Assembly (NCBI GenBank): GCA_029256325.1
Contig: JAQSYD010000025.1
Span: forward strand, 1 to 52,788
Direction of reading: 5' to 3'
Origin: Clostridia bacterium
Lineage (GTDB): Bacteria; Bacillota; Clostridia; Lutisporales; Lutisporaceae
DNA: 52,788 nucleotides
Part shown: in pieces, positions 42,378 through 51,690 of the stretch
Numbering within the stretch: position 1 is the first letter of the stretch
How the letters are laid out: every line of letters starts with the position of its first letter
Translations under genes and position numbers: made by a program
Notes under the pieces: generated by a model
Database searches by the model: none
The model's input: only the letters and a program-made list of their open reading frames with translations
Told to the model about the DNA's origin: nothing

Positions 42378-43709
42378 CTACAACAACTTCTTCGCCATTT
42401 CTAATAGCTTTTCCCTTTCATTCAACTCCGGCTGCTCCAGAACGGCATCCAACAGCTGCTGAAGTACTTCTCCCAGCTTCTTACCCTGCGGAAAGTCCAT
42501 ATCCATAAGATCCTTGCCGCTTACAGTCAAATCCTTCAAGGTAAGACATTGCTTTTCGTTTATTATTTTATGATAAGCAGTTTCTACTGCATTCAGTTTT
42601 ACTAATCTTTCTTTTGCCTTCTCAGGATTTTGCGCCTTAATGTCAGCCATCCGAACCTGCATCCAATCCTCAAATAAGTCAACACCAATAGCTGCAATAG
42701 CCTTACGCACACTTTTTTCATGATCCCCTATTTGTCGATCGTGTTCTAAAATAAGCTTCTTAATTCTTGTTATAGCAGCATTGTCAAAGCGTAAACGCTG
42801 CAGCACCAACGATGCTTTTTCTGCACTTATTTTTTGATGCATATAAAAATGATCAATGCCCTTGCTGTCAGTACTATGAGCCATGGGCTTGCCTATATCA
42901 TGCAGCAGCATAGTCCAGCGCAGCAATGAAATGCCTTTAATGCTTTCAGCAGCATGCAGGCTGTGCATGCCAACATTGTAAACATGATATGGATGCCGCT
43001 GAGTTGTTTCAAAGCAAATATCAAGCTCAGGGATGATCTGTTTTAATATGCCTGTATGATGCAGCAGTTCAAAAATCATTGGATTCGCTAATAAGATCTT
43101 ATTTAATTCATCTCTGATACGTTCGCCACTTATATTCTTTAGCAAACTACAATGTTTTTCAATAGCCTCTAAGGTATCCCTTTCTATGCTGTAGCCAAGC
43201 TGTGCACTAAATCTGACAGCACGCAGCATCCTAAGGGCATCCTCTTCAAATCTATGGGCTGCATTGCCCACTGCCTTGATTTGCTTTGTATTTATATCAT
43301 CTATGCCTCCAAAAGGGTCTACCAATCCAGTTAAAGGATGATAAGCCATGGCATTGATAGTAAAATCTCTTCTGCTTAAATCCATTTCAATGGAATCGGT
43401 AAATTCTACAGCTTCCGGCTTTCTATTGCTTATATACTTGCCTTCTATTCTGTAGGTGGTGATTTCATAGGAGCTATTATGAAGCAGTATCGTAACAGTG
43501 CCATGCTTTAGGCCTGTATCAATCGTTTTCGGAAATATATTTTTAACCTCCTGAGGCTTAGCCGAGGAGGCAATATCCCAATCCTGAGGGCTGCGTCCAA
43601 TAATAGAGTCTCTGACACAACCTCCCACAACAAAGGCATCAAAGCCATGCTGTTCCAATGACTTCAATATATAATCAACATCACTTGGTATTTCAAATAA
43701 TACTTTCAA
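42378..43709 (-). CDS. cca: CCA tRNA nucleotidyltransferase / poly(A) polymerase family
   Basis: 443 residues. Family features: VVGGCVRDSIIGRSPQDWDIASSA near 30 (G-G-x-x-R-D and the DxD metal site), GTVTILLHNSSYEITTYRIEG, RRDFTINAMAYHPLTG near 105, and EEDALRMLRAVRFSAQLGY, then an HD module near 250 (LLHDIGKPMAHSTD). The tRNA genes seen here all encode CCA, so repair of damaged ends is the likely use. Start: TTG at 43709 lies six bases after GAGGTG on the minus strand; the GTG and ATG further upstream overlap that site. It lies downstream of the prenyltransferase-like gene with a hairpin between. Confidence 0.93.
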   Translation of the reverse strand: MKVLFEIPSDVDYILKSLEQHGFDAFVVGGCVRDSIIGRSPQDWDIASSAKPQEVKNIFPKTIDTGLKHGTVTILLHNSSYEITTYRIEGKYISNRKPEAVEFTDSIEMDLSRRDFTINAMAYHPLTGLVDPFGGIDDINTKQIKAVGNAAHRFEEDALRMLRAVRFSAQLGYSIERDTLEAIEKHCSLLKNISGERIRDELNKILLANPMIFELLHHTGILKQIIPELDICFETTQRHPYHVYNVGMHSLHAAESIKGISLLRWTMLLHDIGKPMAHSTDSKGIDHFYMHQKISAEKASLVLQRLRFDNAAITRIKKLILEHDRQIGDHEKSVRKAIAAIGVDLFEDWMQVRMADIKAQNPEKAKERLVKLNAVETAYHKIINEKQCLTLKDLTVSGKDLMDMDFPQGKKLGEVLQQLLDAVLEQPELNEREKLLEMAKKLL

Positions 43710-43741
43710 GACCATCACCTCAACAGATAGTTGTATAAATA

Positions 43742-43781
43742 TAAAGCATATAAAGATTATAACAAATCTTTATATGCTTTA
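43742..43781 (-). terminator. Hairpin between the prenyltransferase-like gene and cca
   Basis: AAAGCATATAAAGAT and ATCTTTATATGCTTT form a 15-bp stem across a 9-base loop; minus-strand T residues follow. It may end the prenyltransferase transcript or act as an attenuator. Confidence 0.7.
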
Positions 43782-43789
43782 ATACTGCT

Positions 43790-44449
43790 TTATCCACCTA
43801 AAGTTACATCCTGGTTCTGGTACCAGTCCAGAGCCTTATAGAAATGCTCGTGCTTAAAATCCGGCCACATGTCCTCCAGCACAAAAAAGTCTGCATAAAC
43901 AGACTGCACTGGTAAAAATCCGCTTAGTCTGTAGCGGCCTCCCCACCTAATGATAAGATCTATTCTGGATATATCTGAGGAGGCGATCTTGCTGTAAAAA
44001 TTGATTTCTTCTTCGGGATGCTTATGTACATGATTTAAATCCCAGTTCCAGCCATAATTCACTAAAAAGTTGATTTTTATTAGACCTTTGCCAAAGGTTA
44101 CTCTGTTGGTATAGGGTAACAATTCCTTTGGAAACAAAGGAGAGTCGGTGTTTCCGATAACCAATAAATCTGCATCTCGATAAGCCAGCTTTTCTACAGC
44201 ATCAATACATGCCTTGGTAAACGCCTCTGTTTGTATGCTAGGCCTTTTGGTATTATCTTGAGTAAAACCATAAAAGGTAAGCTCCTCAATGCCATTTTCT
44301 ATGCTTAGGTTATATAGCTCAAAGCCGGGATCAATACCAAAATTATAACCGTCCTGCTTATTCATGCCATTAGATACTGCCCACCGTCTATTGCCATCTG
44401 GTATGATGCCTATATGTTTAGGCAATCTTTTGTAGATCAAATTTTCCAT
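43790..44449 (-). CDS. Divergent cis-prenyltransferase (UppS family)
   Basis: 219 residues, slightly short for the family. Undecaprenyl diphosphate synthases extend FPP with isoprenyl units. The first motif HIGIIPDGNRRWA (usual HVAIIMDGNGRWA) retains Asp, Asn and Arg; the third block YGFTQDNTKRP replaces YAFSTENWKRP; the last block IRWGGRYRLSGFLPVQSVYADF replaces RTSGExRLSNFLLWQxxYAE. The changes in the substrate-binding Arg-Thr-Ser-Gly region mean the chain length or substrate could differ. ATG 44449 follows AGGGGGAG on the minus strand (44476 is an unsupported extension). A normal uppS is probably elsewhere. Confidence 0.85.
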   Translation of the reverse strand: MENLIYKRLPKHIGIIPDGNRRWAVSNGMNKQDGYNFGIDPGFELYNLSIENGIEELTFYGFTQDNTKRPSIQTEAFTKACIDAVEKLAYRDADLLVIGNTDSPLFPKELLPYTNRVTFGKGLIKINFLVNYGWNWDLNHVHKHPEEEINFYSKIASSDISRIDLIIRWGGRYRLSGFLPVQSVYADFFVLEDMWPDFKHEHFYKALDWYQNQDVTLGG

Positions 44450-44687
44450 AATGCTCCCCCTGAAGTATAGTTTCACTTGATATTATTAGCAGTATTGTGT
44501 AAGATTAAACACATTGTTTTATAGATGCTATTAAAATGTATAACATCAAATAATCCTTAACCAGACTTAATTTTTAGGTTCTTTGGCCGATATATTTAAT
44601 ATAGCTGCATGGCTGAATCATGGAATCAAATGCGCCAGGCGATCTATGTTATAATATAGTTAATGCTAAATGGTTCAAAGGAGTTGT

Positions 44688-45653
44688 ATGAAGATGAAGC
44701 GTAAAATCATGGTAGTGCTTATCGTGCTTGTGTTACTGTCAGCTTGGTTTTTCGGCTGTAAAGGACGGGAGCCCTATATACCAAGAGAATCAGAAAATCA
44801 GAAGAAGCTAGGCAATTCTATTGGCAATATAATCAATGGTGGAGTAGTCGCTTATAAGGACAATTGGGTATATTTTAGCAATGAACTAGACAATCTGAGC
44901 ATATATAAACAGAAATCCGGTTCAGAGGAAGCTTCCAAGGTAAACTCTGATAGGTCAATGTTTATAAATGTACAGGAGGATTGGCTTTATTACAGCAATA
45001 TAAATGTTGCAGATAATGGGAAAATCTATAAAATTAAAATGGATGGAAGTGAAAGAACCAAGCTGAATGAGGATAAGTCAAGCTACATAACTGTTATTGG
45101 GGATTGGATATATTACAGCAATGGTTCGGAGAACAGAGAGATATTTAAGATGAAAACAGACGGCAGTAAGAGAACCAAGCTGAATGAAGATTTCTCATCT
45201 TATGTTTGCGTAGTTGATGATTGGATATATTATACCAATGGAACAGATGACAAAAAAATCTATAAGATCAAAACGGATGGAAGTGACAGAACCAAGTTAA
45301 GTGAAGATTCTGCAGTGTATTTGAACATAAAGGATGGCTGGATTTATTATAGCAATGAATCAGATGACGATAAGCTGTATAAAATGAAAACAGATGGCAC
45401 TGATAGAATGATGGTTTTGGATCAACCTGTAAAGCATATCAATATTTACGACAATTGGATATATTATACAAACAACTTTGCCTCAAACAAAATCATTAGG
45501 ATTGACCTTGATGGCGGAGATGAGAAAATAATAAATTACGAAACATCAAGCTTTATAAACATTGCATATGACTATATTTATTATATAAATTCCTCTAGCA
45601 AGCTTTTTAAAACAAAGCTGGATGGTGGAAAAGTCCAACCTATGATCAAATAA
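44688..45653 (+). CDS. DUF5050 beta-propeller lipoprotein
   Basis: 321 residues. A lipoprotein signal MKMKRKIMVVLIVLVLLSAWFFGC, then at least six repeats of about 40 residues of the pattern DWIYYSNGSE..EIFKMKTDGSKRTKLNEDFSSY, typical of DUF5050 propellers. Trp-Ile-Tyr-Tyr strands and a KTDGS turn recur. Function unknown; an extracellular binding protein is likely. ATG 44688 is behind AAGGAG. It is 22 bases upstream of the MocR regulator. Confidence 0.88.
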   Translation: MKMKRKIMVVLIVLVLLSAWFFGCKGREPYIPRESENQKKLGNSIGNIINGGVVAYKDNWVYFSNELDNLSIYKQKSGSEEASKVNSDRSMFINVQEDWLYYSNINVADNGKIYKIKMDGSERTKLNEDKSSYITVIGDWIYYSNGSENREIFKMKTDGSKRTKLNEDFSSYVCVVDDWIYYTNGTDDKKIYKIKTDGSDRTKLSEDSAVYLNIKDGWIYYSNESDDDKLYKMKTDGTDRMMVLDQPVKHINIYDNWIYYTNNFASNKIIRIDLDGGDEKIINYETSSFINIAYDYIYYINSSSKLFKTKLDGGKVQPMIK

Positions 45654-45675
45654 GTAGAATAGCAGGTGAGCAGCA

Positions 45676-47103
45676 TTGGATATAAGTCTTAACAAGCAAA
45701 GCAGCCAGCCTTTATATATACAGCTTTTTGAACAGCTAAAAGAGTTAATACAGCAAGGCGTTTTACCGGAGGACTATAAGCTGCCGACGATAAGGGAACT
45801 GGCAAAGGATTTGGAAGTAAATAATGTAACAGTTGTGAATGCCTATAAGCTGTTGGAAGACCACAAGCTGATATATAAGAAGATAGGAAGCGGAACCTAT
45901 GTGCTGCCTATAGAAGAAAAACTGAGTATAAGCGGTATTATCAGTGATGAAGAGGAACAGCGGGAGTATGACTATAATGAAGAGGAAGGCTATATTGATT
46001 TTGCAACTGCATCCCCTGATCCAAGGCTTTTTCCTATGACTGATTTTAAAAAAGCAATTAATGATGTCATTGAGCGAGACGGGGGAAATGCCTTCATGTA
46101 TCATGACAGCAGAGGTTATCTACCCCTACGAAGCTCCATTGCAGATTATTTATCTGAAAGAACAATTGAAGTAGGGGCAGAGGATGTATATATCATTTCT
46201 GGAGCGCAGCAAGGCATCGATATTATAGCCAAGGCTTTGCTTACGAATGGAGACTACGTTTTTGTAGAAAGCCCTACTTATACAGGGGCAGTCAATGTTT
46301 TCAAGTCCAGAGGCGCCAGAATCGTAGAAATTCCTCTGCAAAATGACGGTCCGGATATGAAGGAGCTGGAAAAGCTGCTGCTGCTTATTAAGCCTAAGTT
46401 TATGTACACTATGCCTAATTTCCAAAATCCAACAGGCTGCAGCTATTCTGAACGCAAAAAGAAGCATTTGATGCTGCTTTGCAAGAAATATAAGCTGTTG
46501 GTCGTAGAGGATGATTATTCAGGTGATTTAAGCTATGTAGAAAGACCTGCCATACCTCTTAAAGCTTATGATAAAACGGACAGTGTTATATATATCAAAA
46601 GCTTTTCCAAAATATTTATGCCGGGGCTGCGGGTTGCCTTTTTAATCATACCGGAACATATAAAAAAAATGATAGCATCTGCCAAGTATATGACGGACAT
46701 ATCTACCTCCGGCTTTATGCAAAGGGTTTTAGATTTGTACTTGAACAGAAATATATTGGATGAACATATAAAGTATATGAAAAGAGAATATGGAGTAAGA
46801 TACTTTGAGGCAGTGCGGGCAGTTAAAAAGTATCTGCGGGGAGCATTGTTTAATCAGCCCAACGGAGGGCTCAATTTATGGATAAGACTGCCTGAAGGTG
46901 TTGGCTCCAGCAAATTATACGAGTATTGTAGAAAAAACAAGGTACTGATTACGCCCGGTACAGTTTTTTTAAAGGGACAGGATGGAGAGCAATTTATCAG
47001 AATCAGCTTCTCGGGAGTAGATGTGCCTGATATTACAAAGGGTATAGCCATTATAGGCAATGCCATGGAAGAACTTAAAAAAAGCAGCAGATTAGAGTTT
47101 TAA
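45676..47103 (+). CDS. MocR/PdxR-type GntR regulator with aminotransferase domain
   Basis: 475 residues. A winged HTH (about 8-75; PLYIQLFEQLKELIQQGVLPEDYKLPTIRELAKDLEVNNVTVVNAYKLLEDHKLI is clear GntR) fused to a fold-type I aminotransferase. Motifs: ISGAQQGIDIIAK near 170, MPNFQNPTG near 255, DDYSGDL near 278, and SFSKIFMPGLR near 310 with the PLP-Lys near 312. Such regulators sense PLP or an amine and act on vitamin B6, GABA or amino acid genes. TTG 45676 follows AGGTGAGCAGCA. It probably forms a unit with the DUF5050 gene, and its target cannot be told from here. Confidence 0.93.
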   Translation: MDISLNKQSSQPLYIQLFEQLKELIQQGVLPEDYKLPTIRELAKDLEVNNVTVVNAYKLLEDHKLIYKKIGSGTYVLPIEEKLSISGIISDEEEQREYDYNEEEGYIDFATASPDPRLFPMTDFKKAINDVIERDGGNAFMYHDSRGYLPLRSSIADYLSERTIEVGAEDVYIISGAQQGIDIIAKALLTNGDYVFVESPTYTGAVNVFKSRGARIVEIPLQNDGPDMKELEKLLLLIKPKFMYTMPNFQNPTGCSYSERKKKHLMLLCKKYKLLVVEDDYSGDLSYVERPAIPLKAYDKTDSVIYIKSFSKIFMPGLRVAFLIIPEHIKKMIASAKYMTDISTSGFMQRVLDLYLNRNILDEHIKYMKREYGVRYFEAVRAVKKYLRGALFNQPNGGLNLWIRLPEGVGSSKLYEYCRKNKVLITPGTVFLKGQDGEQFIRISFSGVDVPDITKGIAIIGNAMEELKKSSRLEF

Positions 47104-47120
47104 TCTGCTGTTGTTTTTTT
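47085..47120. terminator. Bidirectional terminator between MocR and HD-GYP genes
   Basis: CAGCAGATTA and TAATCTGCTG form a 10-bp stem; both strands have T runs and both genes end here. Confidence 0.92.
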
Positions 47121-48372
47121 AAACAATATCCTTCAATTTTTTAACTACTGCACTGTCAATGTTTCCATAGTCAGCCATATTGTCTATGATGGTAAAAGCT
47201 TTTGCATTGGTCATACCGGGACGATATGGCCGATCCTCAGTAAGAGCTTGATATATGTCGCAAACCGCTAATATTCTTGACTCCAGAGATAAGCTGCTTG
47301 CGTCAATTGCCTCAGGATAGCCCGTTCCATTGAGCGTTTCGTGATGATTGGAAGCCCATTCGCTTATGTCATTGATACCATCAATTTTATCCAGTATTAA
47401 TTTAGTATAGTATGTATGAGACTTTATAATTGAAAACTCTTCTTTAGTCAACCTGCCAGGTTTGTCTAATATTTGATTCGGAACTGCCAGCTTGCCTAAA
47501 TCATGCAGTAGACCTGCGATTCTTAATCTTTCCGTTTTATTTGCATCAAAGCCATATATCGAGGCAATCTTGCCAGTGTTCAATGCCAATCCGGAGGAAT
47601 GCTGTTTAGTAAAGGTACTTTTTTTATCAATGATTGCGGCAAAGATTGATGATATATCCGCCAGCTGACGTAAATTTATAGGTGTATAGATTTTAGGTCT
47701 GATTCTTTCCAAAACACCAGCGTCCCTATCAATATTCTCCAAGTCCAGCCAAAATCTTTCTGAGCTTGCAATATCAAGCAGTATATCAACCAGATATGGA
47801 TCGAACATTTTCGAACCTTGTGTTCTAAACCAGTTCAGTACAAGCTCTCTCTGCATGGAACCCATATCTCTATTATAAATCAGTTCGAAAAAGTCAGCCA
47901 AATGTATGATTTGAGCCTCCTGCGGAATTTCATTAGAATGCAATCCGTAGGGTCCGCTGCCATCATAATTCTCATGGTGAAATCTAATAAATGCGGATAT
48001 GTCAATGTCGATTGGAAGATTTCTGATAATATTTGAGCCAAATTCACAATGCTCGTAGACAAAATCAATATCTGTATGACATAAGCTTAAGGCATCAACT
48101 GCCCCTATATCGTGTAAAAAAGCAGACACATATAAATTGTTCAGTTTCCTGCCCTGATATCCTAGCTTGTTTGATAAATGAATTGCTATTAGCGCAGTTT
48201 TCTTAGAGTGAGAAGTGAAATTGTGGTTTTTTAAATCCAGCTCTACCGAAGATTTTTTGTTGGTATAATTAAAATTATTGTCCTTGAACACACAAGATTC
48301 CGCTAAATCCAATGCTAAGGATATAGAGGATATAAACTTGTTGAAATCAAGTACATCTTGCTGTAAGTGCAT
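47119..48372 (-). CDS. HD-GYP domain protein with two HD modules
   Basis: 417 residues. The C-terminal HD-GYP domain (about 225-415) shows LLHDLGKLAVPNQILDKPGRLTKEEF, SHTYY, HHETLNGTGYP and DIYQALTEDRPYRPG, the features of c-di-GMP phosphodiesterases. The N-terminal half (about 60-200) is a second HD unit: HDIGAVDALSL, HENYDGSGPYG (GPY in place of GYP). No sensor or membrane segment is seen. The phosphodiesterase role is inferred from the family. The ATG at 48372 is behind a CTGGGGGATC on the minus strand. Single gene, divergent from glutaminase. Confidence 0.92.
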   Translation of the reverse strand: MHLQQDVLDFNKFISSISLALDLAESCVFKDNNFNYTNKKSSVELDLKNHNFTSHSKKTALIAIHLSNKLGYQGRKLNNLYVSAFLHDIGAVDALSLCHTDIDFVYEHCEFGSNIIRNLPIDIDISAFIRFHHENYDGSGPYGLHSNEIPQEAQIIHLADFFELIYNRDMGSMQRELVLNWFRTQGSKMFDPYLVDILLDIASSERFWLDLENIDRDAGVLERIRPKIYTPINLRQLADISSIFAAIIDKKSTFTKQHSSGLALNTGKIASIYGFDANKTERLRIAGLLHDLGKLAVPNQILDKPGRLTKEEFSIIKSHTYYTKLILDKIDGINDISEWASNHHETLNGTGYPEAIDASSLSLESRILAVCDIYQALTEDRPYRPGMTNAKAFTIIDNMADYGNIDSAVVKKLKDIV

Positions 48373-48530
48373 ATTGTGATCCCCCAGAAAAAATTTAGTA
48401 TAAATAAATTCTACCTATAAATAGCAAATCTATATTATAATTATAGTGATTAATGGTCTATAAGTAAACCATACAATCGACTGATTTCGACTTTGTTAAA
48501 TATTAGGTTATATTAGACGGGGGAAAGAAG

Positions 48531-49448
48531 ATGCAAAATCTGCTAGATGAAGCAATAAGGTATGCCTTGCCTTATGTACTTGAAGGCAAACCAGCTTCCT
48601 ATATACCGGAGTTGGGAAAAGTAGATCCAAAACAGCTAGGAGTCGCTATTGTAAGCATGGAAGGCAACCATTGGGGCAGTGGTGCTTGTAACAGCAACTT
48701 TACCATGCAAAGTATATCAAAAGTAGCGGCATTGATGCTGGCAGTTATGGACAGGGGCGAGCAGTATGTATTCAGCAAGGTTGGAATGGAGCCTACGGGT
48801 GACCCATTTAATTCAATCATTAAGCTGGAAACAATGAAAACAGCAAAACCTCTAAATCCAATGATTAATGCAGGTGCAATCGCGGTAGATTCCTTAATTT
48901 TAGGAGAGCATGTAGAGGAGAAGCTGAATAGATTAATAGGCTTTGTAAGAAGGCTATGTCATAATGAAAAAATATGGTTTAACCAAGAAGTTTATCAATC
49001 TGAAAATGCAACAGGCTATAGAAACAGGGCATTGGCAAACTTTATGAAGGATGCAGCTATCATAGAGGGAGAGGTTGAAGCAGTACTGGAACTATACTTT
49101 AAGCAGTGTTCCATAGAACTGAATGCAATGGATATTGCTATGATGGGTGCAGTATTGGCTGGAGATGGAACAAGTCCAATAACGGGAGAAGTTATAATAC
49201 CTAAGTCAATCGCCAGATTGGTAAAAACATTTATGGTAACCTGTGGTATGTATGATGCTTCCGGTGAGTTTGCTGTCAGAGTAGGCTTGCCTGCAAAAAG
49301 TGGAGTGGGAGGAGGAATACTTGCCACTGTGCCCGGTAAAATGGGTATTGGTGTATTCGGCCCTGCCTTAGACAGCAAAGGCAACAGTGCCGGTGGTATT
49401 AAAGTACTGGAGTATATCTCAAGGAAATTGGATTTAAGCATATTTTAG
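48531..49448 (+). CDS. glsA: Glutaminase A
   Basis: 305 residues, the usual size. Hydrolyses glutamine to glutamate and ammonia, with a beta-lactamase-like Ser-x-x-Lys fold. Motifs: MQSISKVAALMLA with Ser61 and Lys64, SKVGMEPTGDPFNSI, NPMINAGAIAV, QSENATGYRNRALANFM, MMGAVLAGDGTSPITGE and KSGVGGGILATVPGKMGIGVFGPALD. ATG 48531 follows GGGGGAAAGAAG. It stands alone. Glutaminase could serve nitrogen use or acid tolerance. Confidence 0.95.
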   Translation: MQNLLDEAIRYALPYVLEGKPASYIPELGKVDPKQLGVAIVSMEGNHWGSGACNSNFTMQSISKVAALMLAVMDRGEQYVFSKVGMEPTGDPFNSIIKLETMKTAKPLNPMINAGAIAVDSLILGEHVEEKLNRLIGFVRRLCHNEKIWFNQEVYQSENATGYRNRALANFMKDAAIIEGEVEAVLELYFKQCSIELNAMDIAMMGAVLAGDGTSPITGEVIIPKSIARLVKTFMVTCGMYDASGEFAVRVGLPAKSGVGGGILATVPGKMGIGVFGPALDSKGNSAGGIKVLEYISRKLDLSIF

Positions 49449-49528
49449 CGTAGGATTAATATAATGTTCTGAAAAAGAGTTATTTAGCGTTAAGTGCAAA
49501 ACATAGGTTTGAAAGGGGAGGGATGGAA

Positions 49529-50947
49529 TTGAAGAAGCTTTTTTTGATATTTGTAATATGTGCATTAAGCTTATATGGTATTATGATTTGTTATGCAGAT
49601 ATAAGCTATACTTTTAATATAATGGAAGACCTTCCCTTGACAGCTAGGCTTGAACCTGCGGAAAACCTTAAATACATAAATCAATACAATTTGAGTCTGC
49701 AAGCAATTATTGCAGAACAAGGCATGAACTTAAACACGTTGAATTCTATTTTTTACATGGGAAGTTATGGAGGAAGCTTTGACGGCGGCAGCTTGAAAAG
49801 GTGCTTGGAATGGCAGCAAGGCTATAAAGAAAGTTCACCCTTATTTAAGAGCGAGCTTTACAAGGGTTATTATAAGGTGAGAACAGAGAAGGTTCTTCAA
49901 AGGTACCAAACCTCTGAGGCTTTTGATTATACTGCCTTTATAAAAGCAGGAAGGCAGGAGTATGACAGCTATATCAAAGCAGCCTTAAAGGATCAGAGCA
50001 GTATAGATGAGGCAACGGTTCTGCTGCAGGGAAAGCTGCTGGATGGGATCATTGAGTTGGAGCCTTTAAAAAGAAAAGCCCTGCTGGAGGAAGCTTTAGG
50101 GCTTAGACTTCCGGAGAACAGCGGCAAAAGCTTGGATTATCTGTACCAGATGTTTGAAAACAGAGTCAGAATACAGCTGTTTGATCAGATGGTGGAAACA
50201 AACAAGGAAAAGCTGGATAAGCTCAACCATAAAGTTGGTATCGTGATAACAGCTGAAAAGAGTGGTGAATTGCTGTTGCAAGGTGCAGATGCTGTAGTGC
50301 AAGTTCTAAGCGTATTACAAGGGGAAGAGGGCTATAGAGGCTTGACGCTGCTGCATGAGCTATATGGCAAACCAGACTATAAACTGATATTTCGTGAAAA
50401 AGAAGGCAGCTCTTATGAAATAGAATTAGAAAAGGCATTGGATGCCATAGCGATAGATGAAAGTGGATTTGTCAGCTTGGATCTGGATGGCTTATTTGTG
50501 GAAAAGCAGCAAATATCTGATCATACAGTCGCAACAAACTTATCCGCTCCCAAGGTTGATGAGAATCAGCTAAAGCAAGCAGCGCTGCAGTATTCAAGCA
50601 AGTCAAAAGCTGCACAGGAAATTATCAAGGAACTAAACCGCTATAGCATCTATTTGGAGCTAAAAAACAAAAAAATAAGCAATTTATATACAAGAGGCTT
50701 TGAAGCGGGCCAAAAGGCTTGGAAAAAGAATTTGGATAACAAGCTGAACACCTTTGGAATTGGAGGTATGGCTGATTTCATGGCATACATTAAGCAGTTT
50801 GAGCTATTGGACAGGAATCCGGACAAACAGAGCGCGGAAAGGGTTTTAATTGCCAAATTTAGAAATTCTGATATTCAGTTTAGAACAACAGAAGAAGGCA
50901 GCCTATGGATTACAAATATGCTGTATAAAATTAGAGCCATAAAATAG
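49529..50947 (+). CDS. Exported protein of unknown function, 472 residues
   Basis: I recognise no family. A signal sequence or anchor is present (MKKLFLIFVICALSLYGIMICYA), followed by a mostly helical protein with charged stretches (FENRVRIQLFDQMVETNKEKLDKLNHKVG, and a central LLQGADAVVQVLSVLQGEEGYRGLTLLHELYG). No repeats or Cys clusters. TTG 49529 is chosen because AAGGGGAGGG sits eight bases upstream; the ATG at 49523 is too near. Single gene with a downstream hairpin. Confidence 0.75.
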   Translation: MKKLFLIFVICALSLYGIMICYADISYTFNIMEDLPLTARLEPAENLKYINQYNLSLQAIIAEQGMNLNTLNSIFYMGSYGGSFDGGSLKRCLEWQQGYKESSPLFKSELYKGYYKVRTEKVLQRYQTSEAFDYTAFIKAGRQEYDSYIKAALKDQSSIDEATVLLQGKLLDGIIELEPLKRKALLEEALGLRLPENSGKSLDYLYQMFENRVRIQLFDQMVETNKEKLDKLNHKVGIVITAEKSGELLLQGADAVVQVLSVLQGEEGYRGLTLLHELYGKPDYKLIFREKEGSSYEIELEKALDAIAIDESGFVSLDLDGLFVEKQQISDHTVATNLSAPKVDENQLKQAALQYSSKSKAAQEIIKELNRYSIYLELKNKKISNLYTRGFEAGQKAWKKNLDNKLNTFGIGGMADFMAYIKQFELLDRNPDKQSAERVLIAKFRNSDIQFRTTEEGSLWITNMLYKIRAIK

Positions 50948-50960
50948 AGTTAAATGAAAT

Positions 50961-51015
50961 AAGCTATCACGCAGATCTGAGTAGAACAAGAGCTGCCTGA
51001 TAGCTTTTAATTTTG
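50961..51015 (+). terminator. Terminator of the exported protein gene
   Basis: AAGCTATCA pairs with TGATAGCTT, and inside GCAG with CTGC; T-rich end. Confidence 0.8.
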
Positions 51016-51198
51016 CTCTGTTATTGCAATATGTTGAATCTTGAGATTTTTCAAAAGCACGTGACGATATTGCTGTGCTTGGAAGGGTATCAACTGATTC
51101 TTGAACATAGACTTTAACTTAAAAATTTTCGATGTTTGTCATATATTTGCAGATTCAGTAATAATGTTATATAAGAGATTACGTTGGGAGGGATAGTT

Positions 51199-51630
51199 TT
51201 GAGACCAAAAATCATTATAGTAACCAAGAAAAAACTTATGATGTATGCAGCACTATTAATTATCCTAGTTATAGCAGCATTACTATTATTCGCTATGAGA
51301 GACAGCGGGGTTGGTCTTCCTTCCGCAGGATATACATACCTTAAGTATAAGGATGGAACCTATGTTGGAAATGAAAAGACCGAACAAGGGAATATTCGCG
51401 CTGAGGTAGTTATCAAGGAAGAGAAGATTAAGGATATAAAGCTTACTGAATTCCCCCCGAAATACATAAATGATAATCCTACATTAAAGGATGAAATACC
51501 GCAGCATTTATATAATATTATACAAAATCAAGATGTTGTTCCCTCTGATAGCACGAAGAATACAACATACATATTAAATAAGATTACAAAAGCAGTTAGA
51601 AATGCAGTAGATCAATCCCTAATTGAATAA
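51199..51630 (+). CDS. FMN-binding-domain-like exported protein
   Basis: 143 residues: N-terminal membrane segment (about 11-35), then a domain resembling FMN_bind proteins such as NqrC/RnfG ends: YKDGTYVGNEKTEQGNIRAEVVIKEEKIKDIKLTEF and ending ILNKITKAVRNAVDQSL. The flavin-carrying SGAT motif that bears covalent FMN is replaced by SDSTKNTTY, so flavin attachment is doubtful. TTG 51199 follows GGGAGGG; the TTG at 51184 overlaps that site. It is convergent with the Fur-family gene. Confidence 0.75.
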   Translation: MRPKIIIVTKKKLMMYAALLIILVIAALLLFAMRDSGVGLPSAGYTYLKYKDGTYVGNEKTEQGNIRAEVVIKEEKIKDIKLTEFPPKYINDNPTLKDEIPQHLYNIIQNQDVVPSDSTKNTTYILNKITKAVRNAVDQSLIE

Positions 51631-51649
51631 GCAGCACAAAAAAATAAAA

Positions 51650-51682
51650 GCTCAAGATTGTTAAAAACCATCTTGAGCATAT
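51650..51682. terminator. Bidirectional terminator
   Basis: GCTCAAGAT and ATCTTGAGC pair across an 11-base loop; A/T tracts flank both sides. Confidence 0.85.
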
Positions 51683-51690
51683 TTTATGTG

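Noticed and set aside
43742-43781. Small regulatory RNA
   Set aside because: The stem is AT-rich and placed right after a stop codon, so a terminator or attenuator explains it.
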